DNA of 64,000 nt from VYDC01 sp963667515 (GCA_963667515.2 CAXXXY010000005.1:1-64000), one strand, 5' to 3'. Counted from the stretch's first letter, positions 27,058-35,591 are shown. The notes: generated from the letters alone by a model not told the origin. Program-made: numbers and translations.

Positions 27058-28508
27058 CTCGGGTTCAAGGGGTCGTCGCAACACCGCCTTGTGCAGGGGA
27101 GAGTAGGTGTTCGTTGAGTGCCTCGGCGGGAGTCTTCCATCCGAGGGTCTTGCGGGGTCGAGTGTTGAGCGCGAGAGCGACGGCGGCGAGGTCCTCGGCA
27201 GAGTGCTGGGACAGGTCGGTGCCTTTGGGGAAGTACTGACGCAGCAGGCCGTTGGTGTTCTCGTTGCTGCCACGCTGCCAGGGGCTGCGAGGGTCGCAGA
27301 AGTAGATCGGCAGGCCGGTGTCGATGCGCAGCTGCGCGTGCTGGGCCATCTCCGCTCCCTGGTCCCAGGCAAGCGAGCGACGCAGCTGGTCGGGCAGCGT
27401 CGTGATCGAGGCCGTGATCGCGTCACGCACCGCCTCTGCGCCGTGACCGGCCAGCGGGGGGCCGTTCTTGACGGTGGGTTGCTGTCCGTGGCCATCCATG
27501 CGGGGCAGGTGCAGCAGCATGGTGAACCGTGTCGTGCGCTCGACGAGCGTGCCGATCGCGGAGCTGCCCAGCCCGAGGATCAGATCGCCCTCCCAATGGC
27601 CGGGAACGGCGCGGTCATCGGCTTCGGCGGGCCGCTGACTGATCATGATCTCGGGGCTGACGAACTTCTTGCCGCGACCGCGGGTTCGCGCCCTGGGCAC
27701 CCGCAACGCTCGTCCGCTACGCAGACATGCGATCAGCTCACGCCGCAGCGCGCCGCGACCCTGGACGTACAGGGCCTGGTAGATCGCTTCGTGGGAGATC
27801 CTCATCGACGCATCATCAGGGAAGTCGACCTGCAGCCGGTTCGAGATCTGCTCCGGGCTCCACGCCTGGGCCCAGCGTCGGTGCTGACGGCGCCCATGTC
27901 GACGGCCAATCCAGCGCACCTCAGGGCCGACCACCCCCACACCGTCGGGCCGGACGATCCTGCCTGACAGCCGTTCCTGAACGTAACCATGGAGCTGGTC
28001 GTTGCTGGCGAGCTTGGCGACCTTGGGACGCTGCGCACGTCGCTCGGCATGCCACTGCGCCGTGGTCGCTCGATACTCCAGCTTGCCGCTATGTGTCGCA
28101 GCGTTCCGGCGTACCTCGCGTGAGATCGTCGACGGAGCCCGGCGGAGCCGGCGGGCGATCGCTCGGCCGCTTGCGCCTTGGGCGCGGAGGATGGCGATCT
28201 CCTCGCGCTCAGCGAACGATAGGTAGCGCCCTAACAGCGGCGCCGGACTGGCTGTTGGCATGCCACCACCTTCACGGAACCAGCGTGCTCCGACGGCTGG
28301 AGACACACCGGCCGCCGCAGCGGCATCCTCGCTCGACAACCCTTCTGCGATCGCCAGCCAGAACCGTTGGCGATGCTCACGACGCGCAACCGGTGGACGG
28401 CCTGGAGACCGCATCGCCGGCCTTCCTGTCGCCTTCGCCGCCCACCCCGGTGACCTTCCCATCACAACCCCTCACCTCGAGGCGTTGCGATGACCACTTG
28501 AATCCGCC
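27058..28508 (-). mobile_element. IS-A copy 4 (IS30 family), complete
   Basis: 1451 bp, flanked by CTG at 27055-27057 and 28509-28511. It is in the same orientation as the interrupted orfB, as is copy 1. Confidence 0.96.
27065..28465 (-). CDS. IS30-family transposase (IS-A copy 4)
   Basis: 466 residues. It matches copy 2 except HAE for HAD at residue 141, and keeps the helix-turn-helix and all DDE residues. Confidence 0.95.
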   Translation of the reverse strand: MMGRSPGWAAKATGRPAMRSPGRPPVARREHRQRFWLAIAEGLSSEDAAAAAGVSPAVGARWFREGGGMPTASPAPLLGRYLSFAEREEIAILRAQGASGRAIARRLRRAPSTISREVRRNAATHSGKLEYRATTAQWHAERRAQRPKVAKLASNDQLHGYVQERLSGRIVRPDGVGVVGPEVRWIGRRHGRRQHRRWAQAWSPEQISNRLQVDFPDDASMRISHEAIYQALYVQGRGALRRELIACLRSGRALRVPRARTRGRGKKFVSPEIMISQRPAEADDRAVPGHWEGDLILGLGSSAIGTLVERTTRFTMLLHLPRMDGHGQQPTVKNGPPLAGHGAEAVRDAITASITTLPDQLRRSLAWDQGAEMAQHAQLRIDTGLPIYFCDPRSPWQRGSNENTNGLLRQYFPKGTDLSQHSAEDLAAVALALNTRPRKTLGWKTPAEALNEHLLSPAQGGVATTP

Positions 28509-29095
28509 CTGCGATCCCCGGTCGGAGTGCACCACGGTCTCGCCCCGGGTCGGCTGTCGCCGCCAGCGGGCCATCTCCAGAGCGTCGACCACAAGCTCGG
28601 TGCGCAGGTGGTCAGCAATGGACCAGCCCACGATCCGCCGTGAGTAGACGTCCAGCACGGCGGCGCAATAGACCTTCCCCTCCCGCGTGGGGTGCTCGGT
28701 GATGTCGGTCAGCCAGAGCCGGTCCAGCGCGTCGGCCACGAAGCGCCGGCGCACCAGGTCGTCGTGGACGGCAGGCGCCGGGCGAGCGTGTCTCCCGCGC
28801 CGCCGGTAGATTCCATGCAGTCCTGCGCTCCGCATTAGCCGTGCCACCCGCTTGCGACCGCAACGGACGCCCCGCCCGAGCCGCAGTTCGGCGTGCACCC
28901 GCGGCGCTCCGTAGCTGCCTCGCGACATGGCGTGGAGCTCCACGATCTGCTCGCTCAGCGCCTGGTCGGCGACGGCGCGGGCCGAGGGCGCCCGCTCTCG
29001 CCACTCGTAGTAGCCCGCTGTCGAGACCGCGAGTACCCGGCAGGCCACCGCCGCGACGACCCCGTCGGCGGCAAGCTCACGGACCAGCCGGTATC

Positions 29096-29383
29096 TCATT
29101 TTGGGAGCACGTTCTCGCGCGCGAAGAGGGCGGCGGCGCGCTTCAGAATCTCGTTCTCCATCTCCAGGGTGCGGTTGGCCCGGCGCAGCCGCACCAGCTC
29201 CGCCCGCTCGTCGCTCGTCAGGCCCTCTCTGTGGCCCTCGTCGACATCGGCCTGCCGCAGCCAGCGGTGCAGGCACCACCCGGCGATCCCCAGGTCCGCA
29301 GCGATCCGCGCGATCGGCTTCTCCCGCAGCCGGGCCAGTTCGACAGCACGACGGCGGAACTCGTGTGGGTAGGCTCGGGGCAT
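29096..29383 (-). CDS. IS-C OrfA, helix-turn-helix protein
   Basis: 95 residues from ATG 29383, preferred over the ATG at 29407 because GGGAGGAG precedes it at a normal distance. HTH_Tnp_1 pattern: MPRAYPHEFRRRAVELARL, IARIAADLGIAGWCLHRWLR, then a coiled coil LVRLRRANRTLEMENEILKR. The stop overlaps the orfB ATG (AAAATGAG). One residue (PHE for PPE) differs from the copy at 47.6 kb. Confidence 0.88.
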   Translation of the reverse strand: MPRAYPHEFRRRAVELARLREKPIARIAADLGIAGWCLHRWLRQADVDEGHREGLTSDERAELVRLRRANRTLEMENEILKRAAALFARENVLPK

Positions 29384-29449
29384 CCAGGACTCCTCCCTGG
29401 GCAACATCGTCGCCTCAGGCTAGGTGTCCGGGAAAGCGGGTCAGGCTCC

Positions 29450-29607
29450 CTACAACGCGATGCGGCCGCATCGGTCATTGGCGCTTGACTCTCCGGAGGG
29501 ACGCAAGCCGGTGCAGCGGATGCCGAGCCAGCGAGTCGACAGCAAGCCGGTGCTAGGAGGTTTGCATCATGAGTATCGGTGGGCCGCATGAGGTTTTGCC
29601 GCCCCAC
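29450..29607 (+). mobile_element. IS-F, 3'-terminal fragment
   Basis: The last 158 bases of IS-F, matching 9096-9253, from the YNAMRPHRS codons to GAGGTTTTGCCGCCCCAC. It begins abruptly at the end of IS-C copy 2 and stops 16 bases before the first CRISPR repeat. It may have replaced the CRISPR leader. Confidence 0.85.
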
Positions 29608-29623
29608 GCGCTGCGACGCCGGC

Positions 29624-30182
29624 GTAGCGCCCGGCCCGCAGGCCGGGCGAGGATTGAAACGTCCGGCGCTTGTGCGAGCGAATCTCGCGTCGCACCGGTA
29701 GCGCCCGGCCTGCGGGCCGGGCGAGGATTGAAACATCCTGCTCGACGGGCCGGTGCAGCGCGCCGTCCAGGTAGCGCCCGGCCTGCGGGCCGGGCGAGGA
29801 TTGAAACTGGTAGACCCAGTCACCGACGGCGGGGTTGGTCACCGTGTAGCGCCCGGCCTGCGGGCCGGGCGAGGATTGAAACTTGGGGCAGGCGTACACC
29901 GACGCGGAGCGCCTCTCGGGTAGCGCCCGGCCTGCGGGCCGGGCGAGGATTGAAACATCGCGCTGCTCGGTTACTTCCGCGACAACTGGACCGAGGTAGC
30001 GCCCGGCCTGCGGGCCGGGCGAGGATTGAAACATCGCGCTGCTCGGTTACTTCCGCGACAACTGGACCGAGGTAGCGCCCGGCCTGCGGGCCGGGCGAGG
30101 ATTGAAACATCGCGCTGCTCGGTTACTTCCGCGACAACTGGACCGGTAGCGCCCGGCCTGCGGGCCGGGCGAGGATTGAAAC
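29624..30182 (+). CRISPR. Orphan CRISPR array, 8 repeats of 37 bp, 7 spacers
   Basis: Repeats start at 29624, 29698, 29771, 29846, 29920, 29996, 30072 and 30146. Each is 37 bp with an 8-bp palindromic stem GCCCGGCC / GGCCGGGC, a TGCG loop, and the end GAGGATTGAAAC, the handle usual for type I and III arrays. This implies transcription on the + strand. Spacers are 36-39 bp. Spacers 5, 6 and 7 are the same sequence (7 is 2 bp shorter at its end). Repeat 1 differs only in having the loop CGCA. No cas gene is seen on either side, and the upstream side, where a leader is expected, is an IS-F fragment 16 bp away. Confidence 0.97.
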
Positions 30183-30397
30183 GGTCTATCGAGGCGCTTC
30201 GGCGCGAGCCCGTCGCACTTCGTGTCGCCGAGTTACTCGCCGAGCTGCCCCGGCTTCGGGGTTTGGGCCTAAGCGGTGTCGGCTTTAGATCGAGGGCGGA
30301 TGACCGCTCTGGACGACCCCCCCCCCCCCCGCAGGGCGACGAGATCGGCGATGTCAGCCCGGTGACTCGGCGCTTCTTCGCCATGGGGTGGCGAAGT
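30183..30397. other. Intergenic between CRISPR array and tRNA-Gly
   Basis: About 215 bases without a recognisable gene. It contains an uninterrupted run of 14 C at 30317-30330, which is prone to length errors in sequencing and replication. Confidence 0.6.
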
Positions 30398-30473
30398 TGG
30401 AGCGGGAGAAGGGATTCGAACCCTCGACCCTCTGCTTGGGAAGCAGATGCTCTGCCAGCTGAGCTACTCCCGC
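30398..30473 (-). tRNA. tRNA-Gly (anticodon CCC)
   Basis: On the minus strand: acceptor GCGGGAG pairs with CTCCCGC. The D arm is TAGCTCAGCTGGCAGAGCA, the anticodon stem TCTGC / GCAGA with loop TTCCCAA (anticodon CCC), and the T arm CGAGGGTTCGAATCCCTTC. The discriminator is T and CCA is encoded at 30400-30398. 76 nt in total. Confidence 0.95.
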
Positions 30474-31031
30474 TCGACCTAGGCCCTCGAGGGAAATCTA
30501 GCGTAAACCGGCGTGAGTCGCAGCGTCCGGCTCGCCCGCCGGCCGCGCGTGCGGCTCGGGTGCCGTCGAACGCCTCCGCACGCCGAACGACGCCGCGCGA
30601 GCGGGATCGAGCATCGACATCCCCCGCGGGTCACCGCGACCATCCCCCGGACGACCTACTGCTCGGCCGCTGCCCGAGCGAGAATGCCTCCGAGACGTCG
30701 CGCCCCGGCGCCCGCGGGCCGCACACCCGCACACCCGCACACCCGCACACCCGCGCAGGCCGGCGCCGGGCCGCCGCGCGGCGCGGCGGAGCTAGGGGAA
30801 ACCCCCGATTTGAGAAGCCCCCTTCACACCTGTATTATCCTTGACATCGTCGGTGGCGGGGATGCGGTCCGCCGCCGAGGACGAGGCTCTCGACCAGTGG
30901 CCGTGCGGGGCGGCTGCCGCGACGCGGGTCGACAGGGGGAGGTAGCGGGGGATCTTCGCCCGTAGGCACGGCGCGGCCGCGCGTCGGATCCTGTCGGAGC
31001 CTCGATGCCCGTGCATAGCGGAGGAGTCGCT
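30474..31031. other. Intergenic region without recognised genes
   Basis: Over 500 bases with no gene I can support. It holds the tandem repeat at 30721-30752 and a low-GC patch, TGTATTATCCTTGACATCG, near 30832-30850 that resembles promoter sequence. No coding frame here has a convincing protein. Confidence 0.5.
30721..30752 (+). repeat. Tandem repeat, 8-bp unit GCACACCC x4
   Basis: Four exact copies of GCACACCC, followed by GCGCAGGC. The unit length is not a multiple of three and no gene covers it. Likely a replication-slippage repeat. Confidence 0.9.
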
Positions 31032-31313
31032 ATGGCCGGCCCCGAAAGATCCTGCTTCTTCTGCGAGGAGTCGCGCTCCACGCTGGCGGAGGTACGGCGG
31101 GTGTACGCCCGCCTCGAGCTCGATCCGACGAGTACGATGGCGACCCTGGAGCGCGTGCGGCGTCGCGTCGGCGAGCTGGAGCTCGCGTTGCGACGGCACA
31201 GTTGCGATGCGCCGCGCGTCCCGCGCAAGGCGATCGCGCCGCCGCCGCCGCGCCTCACCGCGCGCGGTCGCGACGCCGCCGTGGCCGAGCACGACTCGCG
31301 AGAGTCCGCCTAG
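31032..31313 (+). CDS. Small hypothetical protein with a CFFC motif
   Basis: 93 residues from ATG 31032, which has GGAGGAG at 31019-31025. The start reads MAGPERSCFFCEESRSTLAE; the middle is helical and charged (TMATLERVRRRVGELELALR). The Cys-x2-Cys pair alone is not enough for a zinc ribbon, but a later Cys (RRHSCDAP) could contribute. The tail is Pro/Arg-rich. I do not recognise the family. It stands alone between tRNA-Gly and a convergent lipoprotein gene. Confidence 0.45.
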   Translation: MAGPERSCFFCEESRSTLAEVRRVYARLELDPTSTMATLERVRRRVGELELALRRHSCDAPRVPRKAIAPPPPRLTARGRDAAVAEHDSRESA

Positions 31314-31443
31314 GGCGACTGCCCTCACGGTCGCGACACGCGCGCGCCGAGACGACGAGCGCCGAGATCGGCGTGGCGCGGCCTCCACTCGAACGGCGGG
31401 CGGTGTGCGCGGCCACAACTGCGCTTCATGTGCGCTTCATGCA

Positions 31444-31471
31444 GAAGGGGGAGGCGCGGGCGTCCCCCTTC
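31444..31471. terminator. Perfect 9-bp hairpin, possible bidirectional terminator
   Basis: GAAGGGGGA at 31444-31452 pairs exactly with TCCCCCTTC at 31463-31471 around a 10-base loop. It lies between the small protein gene and the convergent lipoprotein gene. There is no U tract on either strand, so intrinsic termination is uncertain. Confidence 0.4.
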
Positions 31472-31527
31472 TCGATCTCTGGCTCGGCGCCGAGGCGGCG
31501 AGCCAGTGCTGTGGAGCTACGCGGGCG

Positions 31528-33147
31528 CTACGCCGGCACGACCTCGTCTAGGTAGATGCCGCTGTTCCCGCCGTCGCGCATCGGCGCCCCGAACTTGTGC
31601 GTGTAGTAGCCGTTCGCGCGCCCCCGGCTGATGAAGTACCCGGCCGGCGGGTCGTCGTGCATGATCTGCGTGACGGGCCAGTAGGCCTTGTTGCGCTCCT
31701 CCGGGTCGAGCGTGGCGCGGGCCGTTTTCAGCGCCGCATCGAAGTCCTGGTTGTCGTAGTAGCCGCTCGGGTGGTCCGAGAGGTACCACTGCAGCTGCGT
31801 CGACGGCTCGTGGATCGCCTGCGAAGAGAAGGTGCTCCACACCAGGTGATCGTGCTCGGCGCGGCCGTACAGCTGCTCGCGCCAGAGGTTGGTCTCGACG
31901 GGGTTGAGGTTGACGCCGATGCCGACGTCATCCCACATCGAGGCACACGCCTCCGCCCAGGGCTTCTGCTCGGCGTTCTGCTCGAAGAGCGTCGTCGCCT
32001 TGAGGTCCTTCACGCCGTTGGTAAACCCGGCGTCCTTCAGCATCTGCCGGGACTTGTCCGGGTCGAAACCCCACGGCTTCAGGTTCGGGTTGTGCCCGGG
32101 CGTGGCCATGTGCAGGATCTGGCCCTGCATCACCTCAGAGCTGCCCGCCATGATCGTCTCGTTGATCGTGTCGTAGTCGATCGCGTGGATGATCGCGAAT
32201 CGCACGCGCAGGTCCATCGTCGGCGCCTTGAACGGGCTAATGTCCCAGCTCCACGAGGTGGTGGGCGGGCTCTGTACGATGGTGCTGTTCTCCAGACCCC
32301 CGATGCGCTTCTGCTCGGCGATCGGGATGCTCTGGACGTAGTCGAGGTCGCCGACCTCGTAGGCCGCGAGCCGCGTCGTCGTCTCGGTGATCTCGTTGAG
32401 CGTGACCTCGGTCATGCCTTCGTTGCCGCGCCAGGAGCTCGGGTTCTCCGCCAACACGGTGGTCGAGTCACGCGTGTAGCTCCTCACGACGTAGGAGCCG
32501 GTCCCGACCGCGTTGATGGCCGCCCACTCCGGGCCCTTTGCGGCGTCCTCGTAGATGTGCTTGGCGAACTGCGCCTGCAGCGTCGTGCGCCGCGAGAGCG
32601 ACGGGTCGAGGTCCGCGGTGGTGATCGCGATCGTGTGGTCGTCGACGATCTCCGAGGACTCCTCCGTCGAGATGCGGGACACCAGGTTCGACTTGTTGTC
32701 CGGATTCTTGATGTAGTCCTGGGCGAACTTCACGTCCGCCGCCGTGAACGCGACGCCGTCCGACCACTCCGCCTCGCGCAGGTTGTAGATCCAGCGGTTC
32801 GAGTCGTTCGAGTCGATCTCCCAGCTCTCGGCGAGGCCGGGCTGCAGCCCGGCGTTCTCGTCCAGTCGGACGAGCTGATCGAAGAGCGCGCCGTAGACGG
32901 GGCCGGTGTTCACCGTCGAGTTCGGGTCGAGGTTCGGGACCGAACGGGACGCGATGCCCACCGTAAAGCTCCCGGTGGTGCGGGTCCCACCGCCGCCACC
33001 GCCCGACGACGAGGCGCCGTCGTCATCGTCATCGTCGTCGTCGCAGCCGATCACGGCCGCCGTGGCGAGCCCGACGCCGCCCAGCGCCGCGCCGCGCAGA
33101 AGTGATCGCCTCGAGATGCGATCCGCCCAGAGTCGCTCTACGTGCAT
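31528..33147 (-). CDS. Peptide-type ABC transporter substrate-binding lipoprotein (SBP family 5)
   Basis: About 539 residues. The N-terminus has a twin-arginine signal, RISRRSLLRGAALGGVGLA, ending in a lipobox VIGC, so it is exported folded and lipidated. A low-complexity spacer of eight Asp then Ser/Gly follows. The mature part fits the DppA/OppA family: GLAESWEIDSND, EWSDGVAFTAADVKFAQDYI, VRFAIIHAIDYDTINETI, and FDAALKTARATLDPEERNKA. ATG 33147 is chosen for its place just before the Tat motif and GGGGAG upstream; 33159 and 33177 are alternatives. No permease or ATPase gene is next to it. A possible -10 (CATACT, minus strand, 33194-33189) lies upstream in AT-rich sequence. Confidence 0.88.
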   Translation of the reverse strand: MHVERLWADRISRRSLLRGAALGGVGLATAAVIGCDDDDDDDDGASSSGGGGGGTRTTGSFTVGIASRSVPNLDPNSTVNTGPVYGALFDQLVRLDENAGLQPGLAESWEIDSNDSNRWIYNLREAEWSDGVAFTAADVKFAQDYIKNPDNKSNLVSRISTEESSEIVDDHTIAITTADLDPSLSRRTTLQAQFAKHIYEDAAKGPEWAAINAVGTGSYVVRSYTRDSTTVLAENPSSWRGNEGMTEVTLNEITETTTRLAAYEVGDLDYVQSIPIAEQKRIGGLENSTIVQSPPTTSWSWDISPFKAPTMDLRVRFAIIHAIDYDTINETIMAGSSEVMQGQILHMATPGHNPNLKPWGFDPDKSRQMLKDAGFTNGVKDLKATTLFEQNAEQKPWAEACASMWDDVGIGVNLNPVETNLWREQLYGRAEHDHLVWSTFSSQAIHEPSTQLQWYLSDHPSGYYDNQDFDAALKTARATLDPEERNKAYWPVTQIMHDDPPAGYFISRGRANGYYTHKFGAPMRDGGNSGIYLDEVVPA

Positions 33148-33194
33148 TGCACTCCCCATCACACGGGCTATTGGCACCCAACGTATGAAGTATG

Positions 33195-33449
33195 GTAACA
33201 GAAAATGAGGGTAGTGGCACCCTTACGTGAGGGGTGCCTGCCGCCGCGAACGCGCACCTGCGGCGCCGCGGAGGGCCCGCGCCGAACGCCGGCGGTCGGC
33301 GCTTCCGCGGGGTGCGGCGAGCGCTGCCGGCGGGCTCGGGCGGCGGAGGCGCGGCAGCTCCCTCCCACGCCGACCGACGGTGCTGCGGGGGCGCGGCATG
33401 GGGGCGTGACGGGGGCGTCGCGCTCCCGGAGATCCCCGGGACACCGAGG
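33195..33449. other. Intergenic, nothing recognised
   Basis: About 250 bases of GC-rich sequence between the lipoprotein promoter region and tRNA-Asn. I see no gene, RNA or strong repeat. Confidence 0.5.
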
Positions 33450-33525
33450 TGGCTCCCCGACGAGGACTCGAACCTCGAACCTAGCGGTTAACAGCCGCTC
33501 GCTCTACCGATTGAGCTATCGGGGA
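33450..33525 (-). tRNA. tRNA-Asn (anticodon GTT)
   Basis: On the minus strand: acceptor TCCCCGA pairs with TCGGGGA; D arm TAGCTCAATCGGTAGAGC; anticodon stem AGCGG / CCGCT with loop CTGTTAA; T arm CGAGGTTCGAGTCCTCG. Discriminator G and encoded CCA (33452-33450). 76 nt. Confidence 0.96.
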
Positions 33526-33576
33526 ACGCCGCGATCAGTCTGCGCGACGGCGCCCTGCCGGGCAATCCCCGCCGCC

Positions 33577-34462
33577 CTACGGGGTGCGCACCGGCGGCGG
33601 CTCGACCCGCTCGAAGCGGTAGCCGCTGCCTGCGCGGCGGATGCGGCCGAGGGTGAGCGCGGGGAAGTGCGGCCCCGTGAGCAGCGCGCTCGTCTCGATC
33701 GCGAGCTCGCAGATGCGGCGCCGCGCCTCGCGCGCCTGCGCGCGGTCCTCGTCGTAGATCGAGTGCCAGTCGAGGTGTGCGATGTGCGCGGGGTGGTGCA
33801 TGGCGTCACCCACGAGGATCAGCGCCTCCCCCTCCGACTCCACGAGCTGCACACAGTGCCCCGGGGTGTGCCCGGGCGTCGCGACCATCGTGACGGACGG
33901 CGTGACCCGCGCGTCGCCTTCGAAGGTGCGCACGAGGCCCGCGTCCATCAGCGGGCGGACGTGCTGCTCCGCGAAGCGGACGTCGCGCTCGGGGGCGTCG
34001 GGGTGCGGCGTCATCCAGAAGTCGAGCTCGGCGGCAGAAGTCGAGCTCGGCGGCGGCGACGTGGACCTCGGCGGCCGGGAAGGCGACGGCGCCCTCGGCC
34101 GTCACGTCCCAGCCGCAGTGGTCGAGGTGCAGGTGCGAGTGCAGCAACACGTCCACCTCCCCCGGCGCCACGCCGGCCTCGGCCAGGCGCAGCGGCAGCT
34201 CGGCGCAGGACTCGACGCCGGGCTCGCAGTCGCGCGCGCCCATCCCGGTGTCGATCAGGGTGGTGTGCCCGTCGCCGCGCACGAGGAATCCCGCGTAGCC
34301 GTAGGGGACGGGGTCCTCGGGGCGCTGCACGCCGACCTCGGCGGTCCACGCCGCGTCGTCGACGCCGTCGAAGAAGATGCGCAGGTCGCGCTCGAAGGCG
34401 GCGTCGGAGAGCTGCGTCACCTCCAGCGCCCCGACGCCGAAGCTCCCGATCACCTGGTGCAC
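33577..34462 (-). pseudogene. Metallo-beta-lactamase-fold hydrolase broken by a 19-bp duplication
   Basis: It starts at GTG 34462 with GGAGGGC upstream (MHQVIGSFGVGALEVTQLSD). The metal-binding HxHxDH is intact in LLHSHLHLDHCGWD, followed by a later His in MVATPGHTPGHCVQ and Asp in ILVGDAMHHP. A 19-bp unit beginning AGAAGTCGAGC is tandemly duplicated at 34017-34035 and 34036-34054 and shifts the frame after AELDF. Removing one copy gives a continuous 288-residue protein (AAAELDF-WMTPHPDAPERD). The substrate cannot be predicted. tRNA-Gln lies 23 bp upstream on the same strand. Confidence 0.85.
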
Positions 34463-34485
34463 GCGCCCTCCTTCGCCGCCTCGCG

Positions 34486-34559
34486 TGGCTGCCGGGCGAG
34501 GATTCGAACCTCGACTCAGGGATCCAAAGTCCCCCGTGCTACCGTTACACCACCCGGCA
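34486..34559 (-). tRNA. tRNA-Gln (anticodon TTG)
   Basis: On the minus strand: acceptor TGCCGGG pairs with CCCGGCA. The D arm contains GTGTAACGGTAGCAC. The anticodon arm is GGGGA / TCCCT with loop CTTTGGA (anticodon TTG), and the T arm CGAGGTTCGAATCCTCG. Discriminator G and encoded CCA. 74 nt. Confidence 0.94.
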
Positions 34560-34636
34560 GGGTGCGGGCGCGCCGCGCCGCTAGCGTAGCCTCTCGTGCG
34601 GCCGGTTGCCGCCGAGGCGCGCCCGGGAGCGATCAC

Positions 34637-35530
34637 GTGGCGCCGCCCAGCGATTCGAGCCCCGGCGAGGACGACCTCGGCGCCGGCGGCCGCCTGCGAC
34701 GGCGGCTGCGGCGGCCCGGGCGGGCGCAGCTGCTCGGCGGCGCGGTGCTGCTCTTTCTGGCGATCTCCACCGTGCTGCTGCTCACCGACCCCGGCGAGGA
34801 GGAGCCGTCCGGCGCGACGGGCGTGACGACGGCGCTCGCGGCCGCGCCCGCGCGGGACGGCGCCGCCGCCGCTGGAGCGGCCGTGGCGCTCGACCCCACG
34901 GGCGCGGCCTGCCTCGGCTTCGGCCGACTGCTCACGCGCAGGTCGTCGGGCGTGAACGCGGGCGACCGCGGCGCGCTCGAGGCGCTCAAGGAGGAGGCCG
35001 CGCTGCTGCCCGCGCCGCTCGACGTCGCGGGCGCGCACCTGGCGGAGGCGGCGCGGCTGGGGCGATCGAGCATCGAGCTCGGCCGCGCCGGCGAGGGCGC
35101 GCGGGCGACCGACACGTTCCTGCTGGGGCGGCTCGCGGAGGCGGAGGCGGTGGCCGCCGCCCGCGCGCAGGGCTGCTCCGGGGAGCGGGTCGCGCTCCCG
35201 CGGGCGAGTCCCACGCCGCGGCCCGCGCGGGACGAGGGGGCGCAGCTCCTGGACGTTCTTCGCGACACCTACCGCTCGCGGGCGGACGGCGTCGCGCCCA
35301 CCGACCCCGACGCGCGCGCCCAGCTCTACGTGGAGCTCGGCGCGACGGCCAGCGGCATGGACGCCGCGGTCGCGGAGACGGCGTGCAGGGTCGGCTTCCT
35401 CAACAACCTCGTCTCTCGCGCCGACGACGCCCTCACGGGTTACATCGTCTTCGTGAGCATCCTCGACGTGTGCATCGATGTCGGGGCGGTCGACGATCGC
35501 ATCGGTCGCTCGGAGTTCCGCGGGGGCTGA
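34637..35530 (+). CDS. Membrane-anchored protein of unknown function
   Basis: 297 residues from GTG 34637 (MAPPSDSSPGEDDLGAGG). One transmembrane helix at about 33-50 (LLGGAVLLFLAISTVLLL) is preceded by Arg-rich cytoplasmic sequence, so the bulk is outside. The remainder is Ala-rich and helical, with four cysteines (AACLGF, QGCSG, ETACRVGF, DVCIDVG) that could form disulfides. I do not recognise a domain. It is followed after 61 bp by the GYD-domain gene. Confidence 0.65.
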   Translation: MAPPSDSSPGEDDLGAGGRLRRRLRRPGRAQLLGGAVLLFLAISTVLLLTDPGEEEPSGATGVTTALAAAPARDGAAAAGAAVALDPTGAACLGFGRLLTRRSSGVNAGDRGALEALKEEAALLPAPLDVAGAHLAEAARLGRSSIELGRAGEGARATDTFLLGRLAEAEAVAAARAQGCSGERVALPRASPTPRPARDEGAQLLDVLRDTYRSRADGVAPTDPDARAQLYVELGATASGMDAAVAETACRVGFLNNLVSRADDALTGYIVFVSILDVCIDVGAVDDRIGRSEFRGG

Positions 35531-35591
35531 CGCACGTCCCGCGCCCCGGCGCTACGATTGCTGCCGGGGGAATGCGCGCGAGGAGTATTCC

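Larger units (their letters stand above)
26770..29099 (-). pseudogene. IS-C OrfB transposase, split by IS-A
   Basis: The first part (29099 to 28509) encodes MRYRLVRELAADGVVAAVAC, HAMSRGSYGAPRVHAELRL, first Asp in DRLWLTDITEHPTREGKVYC, and the second in VVHSDRGSQ. The rest (27054 to 26770) has MMESFFGTLQLELL with the Glu and YNPRRRHTSIGDLSPVEYE. Taking out IS-A and one CTG gives a 291-residue intact transposase. The insertion is in the CAG Gln codon of HSDRGSQ. Confidence 0.9.
26730..29449 (-). mobile_element. IS-C copy 2 (IS3 family), split by IS-A copy 4
   Basis: IS-C without the insert is about 1266 bp. The ends are GGAGCCTGACCCGGTTCTCC (26730) and, on the minus strand at 29449, GGAGCCTGACCCGCTTTCCC. 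It carries orfA and orfB on the minus strand. No direct repeat is seen at the outer ends (aggt and ctac); the neighbours are an IS481 fragment and an IS-F fragment. Confidence 0.88.

Noticed and set aside
29096..29407. A longer IS-C OrfA starting at ATG 29407
   Set aside because: ATG 29383 has a well-placed GGGAGGAG, and the residues added by the upstream ATG (MLPREESW) encode that ribosome-binding site.
26726..29453. Target duplication for IS-C copy 2
   Set aside because: The flanks aggt and ctac do not match, so a simple insertion in the present place is not supported.
29661..30145. CRISPR spacers targeting the IS elements of this window
   Set aside because: By eye none of the spacer sequences matches any IS or gene here; a proper search was not possible.
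30317..30330. Run of 14 C as a regulatory tract or phase-variable site
   Set aside because: No gene covers it and no promoter is positioned by it; it is more likely a slippage-prone homopolymer of uncertain length.
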